Assembly (NCBI RefSeq): GCF_014762705.1
Contig: NZ_JABURL010000013.1
Span: 62,001-126,000 of the forward strand
Reading direction: 5' to 3'
Origin: Cyclobacterium sp.
GTDB lineage: Bacteria; Bacteroidota; Bacteroidia; Cytophagales; Cyclobacteriaceae
DNA: 64,000 bases
Position 1 is the stretch's first letter, and every line of letters starts with the position of its first letter. Below, one piece after another: positions 40,260 to 49,766 of this stretch. Under the pieces are notes generated by a model. The model made no database searches, was not told where the DNA came from, and saw only the letters and a program-made list of their open reading frames with translations. Both the position numbers and the translations under genes were made by a program.

Positions 40260-41154
40260 GCTGTCGAATATTTTCTATTTTTTCTTCCAGTTGCTGCCTG
40301 GATACTTCAAGCAAGCTGTCACAGGCCTCCCGGATATGCTCGTCTATCCTGTTGGCATAAATGATCAGTTCTATTTTTCTGAAATCTTTGACAATGTCCG
40401 GGTTTTCAAGGTATTCCGAGATTTCCGTGGCTGTCCATTCCTTGTAAGGCAATCCGGTAAGATTTTCCAGGTAACCTTTCCAAAGTCCCAAAAGTTCGTC
40501 AGCCTCCTGGATTTCGGGTTGATCTACTAAAGTTTGCATGGATTGCTCCCAGTTGTTGAGAAAATGTTTCCATTTCTTATTTTCCCGATAAATTTTCCAA
40601 CGTTTTCTGATGCCTCCTCCAAAGAAATATACTGCCAAAACCGCTAATATCACCAATGCCAGCAAACCAATGATCAGGTAGGGATAGTTAAAGGCCGTAG
40701 GGATACTCAGGTAGCTGTCATTTTGCTGGAAAGCCAGGTCTTCCGGCAATTCGTCTATGGTGAGTTTTAATGCAAGGGGCGCCGCCTCCGGAAAATGGCT
40801 GATACTGTCATATTTCAAGACTTCAAAAACCGGCAAGCGGAAAAGTTGAAGGGAATCCAAAGAAAAATTAGAAAGCCAGTACACCGCGCTATCCAGAGTT
40901 GTACTATCGGTGGTCAGCGAGGCAAAGGTTTGTTTCTCCAGAAATTCAAATTCCCCAAAATTGTACGTTGAATCGGGAAAAAGTAGGGGAAGGTCGCTTG
41001 GGTAACGTGCTTTTAAAACATAACCCACCCGTTCACCCAGCATGGCTGAATCCTGAAGGAAATAGCTTTCCACCGCAACATCCTGCCCCTTAACATCGGT
41101 AGCAAGCATCAGCAAAAAAAACACCGGGAAAAATACTTTTGTTACTTTATCCAC
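40252..41154 (-). CDS. Bat-cluster membrane protein (DUF4381/BatD-like)
   Basis: Signal peptide, single TM in the middle (YLIIGLLALVILAVLAVYFFGGG), between DUF58 and BatA-like genes with overlapping ends. Confidence 0.7.
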   Translation of the reverse strand: MDKVTKVFFPVFFLLMLATDVKGQDVAVESYFLQDSAMLGERVGYVLKARYPSDLPLLFPDSTYNFGEFEFLEKQTFASLTTDSTTLDSAVYWLSNFSLDSLQLFRLPVFEVLKYDSISHFPEAAPLALKLTIDELPEDLAFQQNDSYLSIPTAFNYPYLIIGLLALVILAVLAVYFFGGGIRKRWKIYRENKKWKHFLNNWEQSMQTLVDQPEIQEADELLGLWKGYLENLTGLPYKEWTATEISEYLENPDIVKDFRKIELIIYANRIDEHIREACDSLLEVSRQQLEEKIENIRQHG

Positions 41155-42025
41155 GCTTCATGGTTTTATTTCTCAACTTAAATAATTCCATTAAAGGTAG
41201 AACAATGTCTTGTTGGGTGTCTATTTGCAGGTAATTGATTTGGTTTTTTTTACAGAAATCTTTTAGTTTTACACGGTCACTGGAAAAGGAAGTGGATATT
41301 TTCCTTGAAAACCCGCCGAAAGCAGTGTTTACCCAGGTTGTTTTTCCTCCTTCTTTGTCGAATACCGGAATGATTCCAAGTGATGGAAGTGCAGATTCGA
41401 TAGGGTCCGTCATTTGTAGCACGACCAGGTCGTGCTTATTGGCCAAAGCTTTTAACGGTTTTTCATAATTTTCGTCGATAAAATCAGAGATGACAATGAT
41501 GACGCTTCTTTTCTTTATCAGATTCAGACAAAAAGTAAACATGCCGTAAAGGTCAGTTCCTAAAGATCTATTCTTGTGGTTAAAGATTCCCTTGATAATT
41601 TTAACCGCCTGTCTGCTTCCTTTGCCCGGCAAAATGATCTTTTCTTTTTCGTCTGAATAGCTAATCAACCCCACTTGTGAACCTTCATGGATACCAGCAA
41701 GTGTCAAAACTCCGGCTATTTCCCGTCCCAGATCTATTTTCTTTCTTTCTTTGCTACCTATATCCTGTGATCCACTGATATCCAACAGAAAATAAACCGC
41801 CTGGTCTTTGTCTTCCTTAAAAGTTTTGACAAAGGTACCATGTCCTTTTGCAGAAACCTTCCATTCAATTGTTCTGATGTCATCGCCGTATTGATAGGGA
41901 CGAAGGTCGTCAAATTCCAATCCAGCCCCTTTAAAAATGGATTGGTGATCACCCTGTAGGTGGCTATTGGCCACTTTTCTCATGGTGATTTCGTACCTTC
42001 TTAGTTTTTTTATTAGCTGGTTCAT
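41147..42025 (-). CDS. DUF58 domain-containing protein
   Basis: GAGLEFDDLRPYQYGDDIRTIEWKVSAKGHGTFVKTFKEDKDQAVYFLLDISGS. Confidence 0.95.
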   Translation of the reverse strand: MNQLIKKLRRYEITMRKVANSHLQGDHQSIFKGAGLEFDDLRPYQYGDDIRTIEWKVSAKGHGTFVKTFKEDKDQAVYFLLDISGSQDIGSKERKKIDLGREIAGVLTLAGIHEGSQVGLISYSDEKEKIILPGKGSRQAVKIIKGIFNHKNRSLGTDLYGMFTFCLNLIKKRSVIIVISDFIDENYEKPLKALANKHDLVVLQMTDPIESALPSLGIIPVFDKEGGKTTWVNTAFGGFSRKISTSFSSDRVKLKDFCKKNQINYLQIDTQQDIVLPLMELFKLRNKTMKRG

Positions 42026-42131
42026 TTTTCGGTCTCAATCAGAGGCCTAATTTAGCAGTCTCTATTGAATAATAAAACGACTTTGCCTATACTTATTGTC
42101 AATTTTAAAAGGAAATAGGTAATTTTGGATT

Positions 42132-42470
42132 GTGAAATATACTTATCTAGCCTTTGCTTTTATTTTTGCTCTTGCTTCCTGCCAGGAAAAGGATGTACCC
42201 GAAAACATTTTGTCAGAAGATCAGATGGTGAATATTTTGGTGGATATTCATTTAACAGAGGGTTTTGTCCAATCGCTTTCCATTCCTTACGATTCCTCCA
42301 AAGTATTGTATCCGATTCTGGAAAAACAAATCTTCGAAAAATATGGTATTCCTGATAGTGTTTATATCGAAAGCCTGGAATACTATTTGAGAGACGTGTC
42401 CAAAATGGAGTATTTATACGAACGGACTATCGATTCGCTGACCGTAAGAGAGAAAAATATTCAGGAATAA
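42132..42470 (+). CDS. DUF4296 domain-containing lipoprotein
   Basis: ALASCQEKDVPENILSEDQMVNILVDIHLTEGFVQ. Confidence 0.9.
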   Translation: MKYTYLAFAFIFALASCQEKDVPENILSEDQMVNILVDIHLTEGFVQSLSIPYDSSKVLYPILEKQIFEKYGIPDSVYIESLEYYLRDVSKMEYLYERTIDSLTVREKNIQE

Positions 42471-42491
42471 ATGAAATTGTATCCTTCAAAC

Positions 42492-44864
42492 ATGGAAGAA
42501 AAGATCAATTTTGATAAAATCAAGGAATTGATCAGAGATGAATGTACCAGTAGTTTGGGAGTTGATTTTGTCGGAAAAGTAAGTTTTTCCAGGGACAAAA
42601 AATTGTTAACCAAACTTTTGGAACAGACCGACGAATTCAGGCAAATACTTGTTTCCGGAAACCCTTTTCCTGCATCAAATTTCATCAACATTTACCCTTA
42701 TCTGGAAAAGGCGAAAATAGAAGGGACTTTTCTTTTTGAGGATGAGTTTCATGAGATCAGGCTGGGGCTTAAAACCCTAGATGGATGCGTATCTTTTTTT
42801 TACAAGTATCATGAAGAATATCCCCAATTGCACCAATTGTTGGGCATGGTGGAGGAAAATATCCCTTTGGAAAAAAGTATCGCAAAGGTAATTGATGAGA
42901 AAGGAAAAATAAAAAACAATGCCTCTCAGGAGCTGAACCTTATACGCACCCAACTTGCCTATGAGGAAAATCGGATTAGGAAAGTTTTGGACCATATTTA
43001 CCGATCCGTCAAGGCCCAGGGCTTTACTCCTGAGGATGCCTCTGTTACCGTCAGGGGAGGTAGGATGGTAATCCCTGTTCTTGCGGAATACAAAAAGCGG
43101 ATCAAGGGTTTTATCCATGATGAATCAGCTACAGGTCAGACCGTATATTTGGAGCCGGCAGAGGTTTTGGATATCAACAATGAAATCAAGGACCTGGAGT
43201 ATATGGAAAGGAGAGAGGTGCAGAAAATCCTTACCAGGTTAACCGACGAACTCCGGGCATACATTCCTGTACTCAGGCGGGCATTTTATTTTCTGGGCAT
43301 GATAGACTTTATCCGTGCCAAGGCCAGATTTGCATTGAAAATCAATGCAGTTAATCCGGAAATGGGTAAAGAAAAGGAACTGTCATGGGTTAAAGCCAGG
43401 CACCCCCTTTTGGAAATGGCGCTGTTGCAACAGCAAAAGACCATAGTGCCGGTCTCTATCAAACTTGATCCGAATCATAGACTACTGGTGATCTCAGGGC
43501 CCAATGCCGGCGGTAAATCCGTAACGCTAAAAACGGTGGCCTTGGTGCAGTACATGTATCAATGTGGTCTTTTGGTGCCCATGGAACCCAACTCCAGGTG
43601 CTGCATATTTGACCAGGTCTTTATCGACATTGGCGATGAGCAAAACATAGAGAATGACCTGAGTACCTACAGTTCCCACCTGATGAACATGAAGTTCTTC
43701 ACCCTTCATGCCAATAAAAACACCTTGTTTTTTATCGATGAATTTGGCACTGGAACCGAACCCCAATTTGGAGGGGCCATAGCTGAAGCCATCCTGATAG
43801 ACCTGAATAAGTCAGCTGCCTTTGGAATCGTTACTACTCATTACGGCAACCTCAAACAACTGGCTTCAAAAAGTCCGGGAATGGTAAATGGTGCCATGCG
43901 CTATGATGTGGATCGGTTAGAGCCGTTGTATGAGCTGGAGATTGGCAAACCGGGAAGTTCGTTTGCATTTGAGATTGCGGGTAAAATAGGCATTCCAAAG
44001 GATATCATCCTGCACGCCAAAGCCCAGGTCGGGGAAACAAGGGTAAGGTATGAAAAACTGTTGCTGAAGGTAGAAAGTGAAAAGAATAAATACGAAAACC
44101 TGATGGCAGAGACGCAGAGGAAAGAACGGCTTTTGGGGCAGCGACTCCAGGAGTACAATTCCCTGAAATCTACCTTAGACGAACAACAAAAGAACATCAT
44201 CAACGAGGCAAAGACCCAAGCCAAATTATTGATGGATGAAGCCAATAAAAAAATTGAGCATACCATCCGATCTATAAAGGAGTCTCAGGCGGATCAGGAA
44301 GCCACCCGGCAATTGAGAAAAGATCTTGATGCGCATAAAGTTGCCATCCAACCGGAAAAGCCGGTGGTTTCGCAACCAAAGACGATACAGGTATTGGGAG
44401 GGTCTATTGGGGTTGGGGACCAGGTAAGGCTTAAGGACAACGGTGCCCTGGCCGAAGTGATGGAGATCAAGGGAAAACAAGCTTCCATACTAATGGGGGA
44501 TCTGAAGTCCAATGTGAAAATTAGCCGGTTGGAAAAAATTTCCAATACTTCTTTAAAGAAGGAAAAAAAGGCCATGGGAAAACGGACAACTTATGATACG
44601 ACCAGTAAAATGGCAGAATTCTCGCCCAATCTGGACATCAGGGGAAAAAGGGGAGAAGAAGTCCTTCAGCTGGTTCAGAACTTTATAGACGAAGGATACA
44701 TGTTGGGTATGGATGAACTTAAAGTCATTCACGGCAAAGGGGACGGCATTTTGAGGGACCTAACCAGAAACCTTATCAGGAAAATGTCATCCGTCACCAG
44801 CTTCTCCGACGAACATGCAGACAGGGGTGGGTCTGGAGTGACCCTGGTGCAGCTCAAACAATAA
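42492..44864 (+). CDS. mutS2: Endonuclease MutS2 with C-terminal Smr domain
   Basis: Walker A VISGPNAGGKSVTLKTVAL, FIDEFGTGTEP, Smr DELKVIHGKGDGILRDLTRNLI. Confidence 0.95.
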   Translation: MEEKINFDKIKELIRDECTSSLGVDFVGKVSFSRDKKLLTKLLEQTDEFRQILVSGNPFPASNFINIYPYLEKAKIEGTFLFEDEFHEIRLGLKTLDGCVSFFYKYHEEYPQLHQLLGMVEENIPLEKSIAKVIDEKGKIKNNASQELNLIRTQLAYEENRIRKVLDHIYRSVKAQGFTPEDASVTVRGGRMVIPVLAEYKKRIKGFIHDESATGQTVYLEPAEVLDINNEIKDLEYMERREVQKILTRLTDELRAYIPVLRRAFYFLGMIDFIRAKARFALKINAVNPEMGKEKELSWVKARHPLLEMALLQQQKTIVPVSIKLDPNHRLLVISGPNAGGKSVTLKTVALVQYMYQCGLLVPMEPNSRCCIFDQVFIDIGDEQNIENDLSTYSSHLMNMKFFTLHANKNTLFFIDEFGTGTEPQFGGAIAEAILIDLNKSAAFGIVTTHYGNLKQLASKSPGMVNGAMRYDVDRLEPLYELEIGKPGSSFAFEIAGKIGIPKDIILHAKAQVGETRVRYEKLLLKVESEKNKYENLMAETQRKERLLGQRLQEYNSLKSTLDEQQKNIINEAKTQAKLLMDEANKKIEHTIRSIKESQADQEATRQLRKDLDAHKVAIQPEKPVVSQPKTIQVLGGSIGVGDQVRLKDNGALAEVMEIKGKQASILMGDLKSNVKISRLEKISNTSLKKEKKAMGKRTTYDTTSKMAEFSPNLDIRGKRGEEVLQLVQNFIDEGYMLGMDELKVIHGKGDGILRDLTRNLIRKMSSVTSFSDEHADRGGSGVTLVQLKQ

Positions 44865-44890
44865 TTTTTCCCATCAAATTGATCAGATCT

Positions 44891-45316
44891 TTACCTTTTG
44901 TAAGCTTGCCTGGCAATAAGAACCCAGCTTTTGCCCTTTTTCTTCCATACGGTCAGCACCCCCAGGTTGACAGGGGCGGGTTCACTGTCTTTGTTGTCTG
45001 TCCGGCCGATCAGGAAATGTCTGACCAATGCGGTATTGCCTGAAATATCCACTGTTTGGTTCTCAATATTGATTTCGGTAAAATTGGATACTCCGGATGT
45101 AAGTGCTTGAATAAACGCGGATTGATCTTCAATCAATCCATTGGAATGCCCATAAGTCAATTGAGGATGGGTCAGTTTTTGGAGTTGGGATTCATCGGCA
45201 TCTACCATGGCTGAAGTCAATTCGGAAACGGCATTCTCTACAGCAGCCTGGTGTTTGGTCTGGGCAAAGAGCAAAGAAGATGAAAAGAAGCAAGTAAGAA
45301 ACAGGTATTTGAGCAT
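44891..45316 (-). CDS. Nuclear transport factor 2 (DUF4440) family protein
   Basis: Signal peptide; LTSAMVDADESQLQKLTHPQLTYGHSNGLIEDQSAFIQAL; GVLTVWKKKGKSWVLIARQAYKR. Confidence 0.85.
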   Translation of the reverse strand: MLKYLFLTCFFSSSLLFAQTKHQAAVENAVSELTSAMVDADESQLQKLTHPQLTYGHSNGLIEDQSAFIQALTSGVSNFTEINIENQTVDISGNTALVRHFLIGRTDNKDSEPAPVNLGVLTVWKKKGKSWVLIARQAYKR

Positions 45317-45345
45317 GGGTTTATCGGGTAAATTAAATTATTGGG

Positions 45346-45837
45346 TTATTCCATTAAAATAAGATCGAACACATAGAATCCTGCCAGGGCTGTCACCCTT
45401 GCATTCTGTGGTGCAGGCACTACCCATTCCAATCTCAGGTTATTTTGGTTTCTGGTAAAGGAAATTTCTTTATTGGCAGCAGGCTGTATTCCCGAAAGGA
45501 TAATCTTATCCAAGTTTTCTCCTTCGAAGGCCCAATTCCCATTCGTGTCAAACAGCAGATTGCTGTTTTCGGTAATGTAAGATTTTCCTGTATTGTTGGC
45601 AATAAAACGGATTTCAAAATCAGCAAATTCATTCGTTTGCACTGTGCCATCTTTGGTGACCGAACCTCCGTTGCTAACTGTCCATGTCTGACTTCCCGAG
45701 GGCCCAGTAAGTCTTTCTATGGCTTGCTCTTCGGCTGTCTTTTCAGGTTCCCCGTTTTCTCCTCCATTACAAGCTGTAAATCCCATAAGGAGCAGGAAGG
45801 CCCAAAAATAATTCATCAATGCTTTCATACTTTTCAA
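45346..45837 (-). CDS. Hypothetical lipoprotein
   Basis: FWAFLLLMGFTACNGGENGEPEKTAEEQAIERLTGPSGSQTWTVSNGGSV. Confidence 0.7.
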   Translation of the reverse strand: MKSMKALMNYFWAFLLLMGFTACNGGENGEPEKTAEEQAIERLTGPSGSQTWTVSNGGSVTKDGTVQTNEFADFEIRFIANNTGKSYITENSNLLFDTNGNWAFEGENLDKIILSGIQPAANKEISFTRNQNNLRLEWVVPAPQNARVTALAGFYVFDLILME

Positions 45838-45872
45838 ACTAGAGGAGTAAATTTAATCAATTCCAGGGTTAA

Positions 45873-46508
45873 TCAAATAATACCTTGCCTTTTATAATCC
45901 TCCAGACGAAGAATTTGTTCACAGAAATCATATTCTCTGGGATCATTGGAGGCGATGACAATACATTTATCCTTTCCAAACCGGGTGATCATTTCCCTAT
46001 ACCATTGTATTCCTTTTTCGTCAAGATTGGAGGTGGGTTCATCCAGAAGCACAAAAGGGGCCTGTGAAAAAAAGCAGATTCCCAATTTCAGTCTTTGCTT
46101 CATTCCTGATGAAAAGAAAGAAATAGGTTTATCAATGGCATTTTCCAGATAAAGTAGGTTCAAAAGTGCAGTTGTACCGATATTTCCTTCCGGTTTTTTG
46201 AATTGAAAATGAAAATTCAAAAACTCATTGAGGGTGAATTCTTCGGGTAACTCCAGGTAGGGGGCACTGATGACCAGGTGTTTGTATATTTCTTCGGGAG
46301 AAATTTCATTCTGGTCCTTTGAAAACACCAAATTTCCTTCCGTGAGAGGCATCTGTGCCGACAGACATTTGATCAGGGTAGACTTTCCGGAGCCATTATT
46401 TCCGGTAACGGCCATTCTCATTCCGCTTTTCAAGCTCAGGTCCAGGTTTTTAAAAATCCAATCTCTTTGAAATTTTTTCCCAGCCTGTTTTAGCTCAACG
46501 GACAGCAT
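45873..46508 (-). CDS. ABC transporter ATP-binding protein
   Basis: Walker A VTGNNGSGKSTLIKCL, SFFSSGMKQRLKLGICFFSQAPFVLLDEPTSNLD. Confidence 0.93.
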   Translation of the reverse strand: MLSVELKQAGKKFQRDWIFKNLDLSLKSGMRMAVTGNNGSGKSTLIKCLSAQMPLTEGNLVFSKDQNEISPEEIYKHLVISAPYLELPEEFTLNEFLNFHFQFKKPEGNIGTTALLNLLYLENAIDKPISFFSSGMKQRLKLGICFFSQAPFVLLDEPTSNLDEKGIQWYREMITRFGKDKCIVIASNDPREYDFCEQILRLEDYKRQGII

Positions 46509-46509
46509 A

Positions 46510-47289
46510 TCACTGAATATAACCTTTCATTACGCCCCTCTCTGAGGAGCGTATGAAGTTGACAATCTCATCCCGCTCTTTTGTGGCAGGAAGGTTGATT
46601 TCAATTTCCTCCAGGGCTTTGCTGTTGTTCCAGCTGTTTAAAAACAAATACCGGTAGACCTCCTGGATTTCGCTTATCGTTTTGCCTTCAAATCCCCTTC
46701 TTCTTAGTCCCAGGGAATTGACTCCGGCATAACTCAAAGGTTCTCTGGCAGCTTTTGTAAAAGGCGGAACATCTTTCCGGACCAGTGAACCGCCGGAAAT
46801 CATGCTGTGCATTCCTATTTTAACAAACTGGTGTATGGCACTGCTGCCACCAACAAATGCCCAATCATCAATGTTGACATGTCCCGCTACCTGTACCGAA
46901 TTGGCGATGATTACCCGGTCATGTATCAGGCAATCATGGGCTATATGTACATAAGCCATTAAAAGGCAATCATTGCCAATTTTGGTGGTCTTTTTATCCG
47001 CCGTTCCCCTGTTTATGGTTACAAACTCCCTGATGGTCGTATTATTTCCGATTTCTACCAGAGAGTCCTCACCTTTGTATTTCAGGTCTTGAGGAATGGC
47101 TGCAATAACGGCACCTGGAAAGATGCTGCAGTTTTCTCCAATTCTTGCACCTGGATAAATGGTGACGTTTGAGCCAATCCATGTACCTGCTCCGATTTCC
47201 ACATCAGAATGGATGGAAGAAAAAGCTTCAACTGAGACATTATCTCCCAACCGGGCATTTTTGTTTATTTCGGATAATTTGCTGATCAT
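46510..47289 (-). CDS. lpxA: Acyl-ACP--UDP-N-acetylglucosamine O-acyltransferase
   Basis: Hexapeptide repeats; CLLMAYVHIAHDCLIHDRVIIANSVQVAGHVNIDDWAFVGGSSAIHQFVKIG. Confidence 0.95.
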   Translation of the reverse strand: MISKLSEINKNARLGDNVSVEAFSSIHSDVEIGAGTWIGSNVTIYPGARIGENCSIFPGAVIAAIPQDLKYKGEDSLVEIGNNTTIREFVTINRGTADKKTTKIGNDCLLMAYVHIAHDCLIHDRVIIANSVQVAGHVNIDDWAFVGGSSAIHQFVKIGMHSMISGGSLVRKDVPPFTKAAREPLSYAGVNSLGLRRRGFEGKTISEIQEVYRYLFLNSWNNSKALEEIEINLPATKERDEIVNFIRSSERGVMKGYIQ

Positions 47290-48680
47290 GTGTCTTTTCT
47301 TACAATGCTGGCAGTCATTATGGCTTCACAAACCAAGGCATTTCCTACAAAAGCCTCCCCCTTCATTTTTGCGATTCCTCTCCGGATGGGATTGAGAAGT
47401 TCACATTTGAAGATCAATGTGTCACCAGGCAACACCATTTTTCTAAATTTGCAGTTTTCAATACTAAGGAAATAGGTCCAATAGTTTTCAGGATCTTCCA
47501 CAGTACTGAGAACCAATATTCCTCCGGTTTGGGCCATGGCCTCTACCTGTAATACTCCTGGCATAACCGGATTGTTGGGAAAGTGCCCCATAAAAAAGGG
47601 TTCGTTGATGGTGACATTTTTCACCCCCGCCACCAATTTGTCATCAAGATAAATGATTTTGTCCAGCAATTGAAACGGATACCTGTGAGGAAGAATGTTG
47701 CTGATCTGGTTTATGTCCAGTACCGGAGGTAGTTTGGGGTCATAGTAAGGGATATTCATGGGGCCTGATTTTTCCATGGCCCTTTTGATTTTTTTTGCAA
47801 ATGCCACATTGGCCGCATGGCCGGGCCTGGCAGCGAGTATCTGGGCTTTTAAAGGTCTGCCCACCAGTGCCAGGTCACCAATGACATCCAACAGTTTGTG
47901 TCGGGCCGGTTCGTTTTTATACCTGAGTTCTACATTGTTTAAAATTCCCTCTTTCTGAACTTCAACCTTTTGTTTATTGAACATTTTGGCCAGGCTTGAC
48001 AATTCCGCCTCTTCGACTATGCGATCTACTACTACAATGGCATTATTCAGGTCACCGCCTTTTATCAGGTTATTGTTATAGAGCATTTCCAACTCGTGAA
48101 GGAAACAAAAGGTCCTGCACGAGGCAATTTCATGCCGGAATTGACTGATATCGGTAATAGAAGCGTGCTGGCTTCCAAGAACCGGGGAGTTATAATCTAC
48201 CATTACGGTGACCCTGAAATCGTCCAGGGGCAAGGCTGCCATCTCCACTTCCCTGGCGCTGTCCTTGTAATGGATGCTTTCAGGTACTTCAAAAAATCTA
48301 CGAAGTGCATTTTGTTCTTCCAGACCTGCATCTTCCAGGATCTCAATAAATTGAATGCTACTGCCGTCCAAAATAGGGGGTTCAGGCCCGCTAAGTTGTA
48401 TCAGCACATTGTCTATTTCCATGCCTACCAGTGCAGCCAGCACATGTTCTACAGTAAAGACCCTGGCCCCGCTTTGCTCCAGGGTAGTGCCTCTGGATAC
48501 ATCTACCACATTGTCTACGTCCGCATCGATAACTGGCTGGCCTTCCAGATCCATCCTTTGAAACTTATAACCATGGTTTGGATTGGCCGGCAAAAAGGTC
48601 ATGTTGGCTTCAATACCTGTATGTAATCCTACTCCTGATAGGGTGACTTGTTTTTTTATGGTATGCTGTTTTACTTTCAT
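47286..48680 (-). CDS. lpxC/fabZ: Bifunctional UDP-3-O-acyl-N-acetylglucosamine deacetylase / 3-hydroxyacyl-ACP dehydratase
   Basis: N-term KQVTLSGVGLHTGIEANMTFLPA (LpxC); C-term LPHRYPFQLLDKIIYLD...FMGHFPNNPVMPGVLQVEAMAQTGG (FabZ). Confidence 0.96.
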   Translation of the reverse strand: MKVKQHTIKKQVTLSGVGLHTGIEANMTFLPANPNHGYKFQRMDLEGQPVIDADVDNVVDVSRGTTLEQSGARVFTVEHVLAALVGMEIDNVLIQLSGPEPPILDGSSIQFIEILEDAGLEEQNALRRFFEVPESIHYKDSAREVEMAALPLDDFRVTVMVDYNSPVLGSQHASITDISQFRHEIASCRTFCFLHELEMLYNNNLIKGGDLNNAIVVVDRIVEEAELSSLAKMFNKQKVEVQKEGILNNVELRYKNEPARHKLLDVIGDLALVGRPLKAQILAARPGHAANVAFAKKIKRAMEKSGPMNIPYYDPKLPPVLDINQISNILPHRYPFQLLDKIIYLDDKLVAGVKNVTINEPFFMGHFPNNPVMPGVLQVEAMAQTGGILVLSTVEDPENYWTYFLSIENCKFRKMVLPGDTLIFKCELLNPIRRGIAKMKGEAFVGNALVCEAIMTASIVRKDT

Positions 48681-48727
48681 TAAAATAAGTTACTAAATGG
48701 CTGCGATGTCCCAATTAACTGACAAAT

Positions 48728-49750
48728 TTATAGTTTTTTTTCCAGCTCTCTTAATTTGTCCTGAAGTAAAGGTAATTTTCTGAAAATGGAATATGATTTC
48801 AAAAACCCCTTTATGTCAAACCCAATGTATCCAAAAATCGTTTTTCCCGGTTCGGTGACCGATTTCATGATACCAGAGTTGGCTCCCACAGTGGTATTAT
48901 CGGCAATCTGGATATGCCCCACAATACCGCATTTCCCAGCCAAAACGCAGTTCTTTCCGATGGTTGTTGACCCTGAGATGCCGGCCTGGGAGGCCACTAC
49001 TGTATTTTCTCCCAGGCTTACATTATGGGCTATCTGTACCTGATTATCGATTTTAACTCCTTTACCGATATGTGTGGACCCCATTGTTGCGCAATCAATG
49101 GTGGTATTAGCCCCTATACTTACCCCGTCTTCCAATACTACATTTCCCAATTGAGGGATATTCTTGTAGGTACCATCAGGCTGGGGGGCAAAGCCAAATC
49201 CGTCAGCCCCTAGAATACTCCCCGCATGAACCTCACAGTCATTTCCAATTACAGTCCTGGAATATATTTTGACTCCTGGGTAAAAGGTGCAGTTATCCCC
49301 TATGGTTACTTCGTCACCTATGTACACCTGTGGATAAATTTTCACATTTTTACCGATACTACAATTTTTTCCCACGTAGGAAAAAGCTCCCCGGAAACAA
49401 TTTGCCCCGATTTTACTGCTTTCATGAAAGTAATTGGGTTCCTCAATACCTGAAATCTCCGATTTCACCATCTTGGCATAGGTCTCCAGGAGTTTTGTGA
49501 AGCCGGAATAGGGATCCTTTACCCGGATCAGGGTTGTTTTATATTGCTTCTGGGGTTTAAAACTATCCGCAACGATGATAGCGGAACAGTCCGTATCGTA
49601 AAGGTGTTTTTCATACTTGAGGTTGGATAGAAATCCAATGCTTCCTGCTTTTCCCTCCTGTATTTTGTCAAGGCGATTGATTTTCCCAGAACCATCTCCT
49701 TCCACGCTTCCATCCAAAAGTAGTGCAATTTCATCGATGGTAAATTCCAT
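48728..49750 (-). CDS. lpxD: UDP-3-O-(3-hydroxymyristoyl)glucosamine N-acyltransferase
   Basis: Hexapeptide repeats; DGFGFAPQPDGTYKNIPQLGNVVLEDGVSIGANTTIDCATMGSTHIGKGVKIDNQVQIAHNV. Confidence 0.95.
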   Translation of the reverse strand: MEFTIDEIALLLDGSVEGDGSGKINRLDKIQEGKAGSIGFLSNLKYEKHLYDTDCSAIIVADSFKPQKQYKTTLIRVKDPYSGFTKLLETYAKMVKSEISGIEEPNYFHESSKIGANCFRGAFSYVGKNCSIGKNVKIYPQVYIGDEVTIGDNCTFYPGVKIYSRTVIGNDCEVHAGSILGADGFGFAPQPDGTYKNIPQLGNVVLEDGVSIGANTTIDCATMGSTHIGKGVKIDNQVQIAHNVSLGENTVVASQAGISGSTTIGKNCVLAGKCGIVGHIQIADNTTVGANSGIMKSVTEPGKTIFGYIGFDIKGFLKSYSIFRKLPLLQDKLRELEKKL

Positions 49751-49766
49751 TTAATTCTTAATTGTT

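Noticed and set aside
42492-44864. MutS2 as canonical mismatch repair MutS
   Set aside because: It has the MutS2 C-terminal Smr domain and lacks the N-terminal mismatch-recognition domain.
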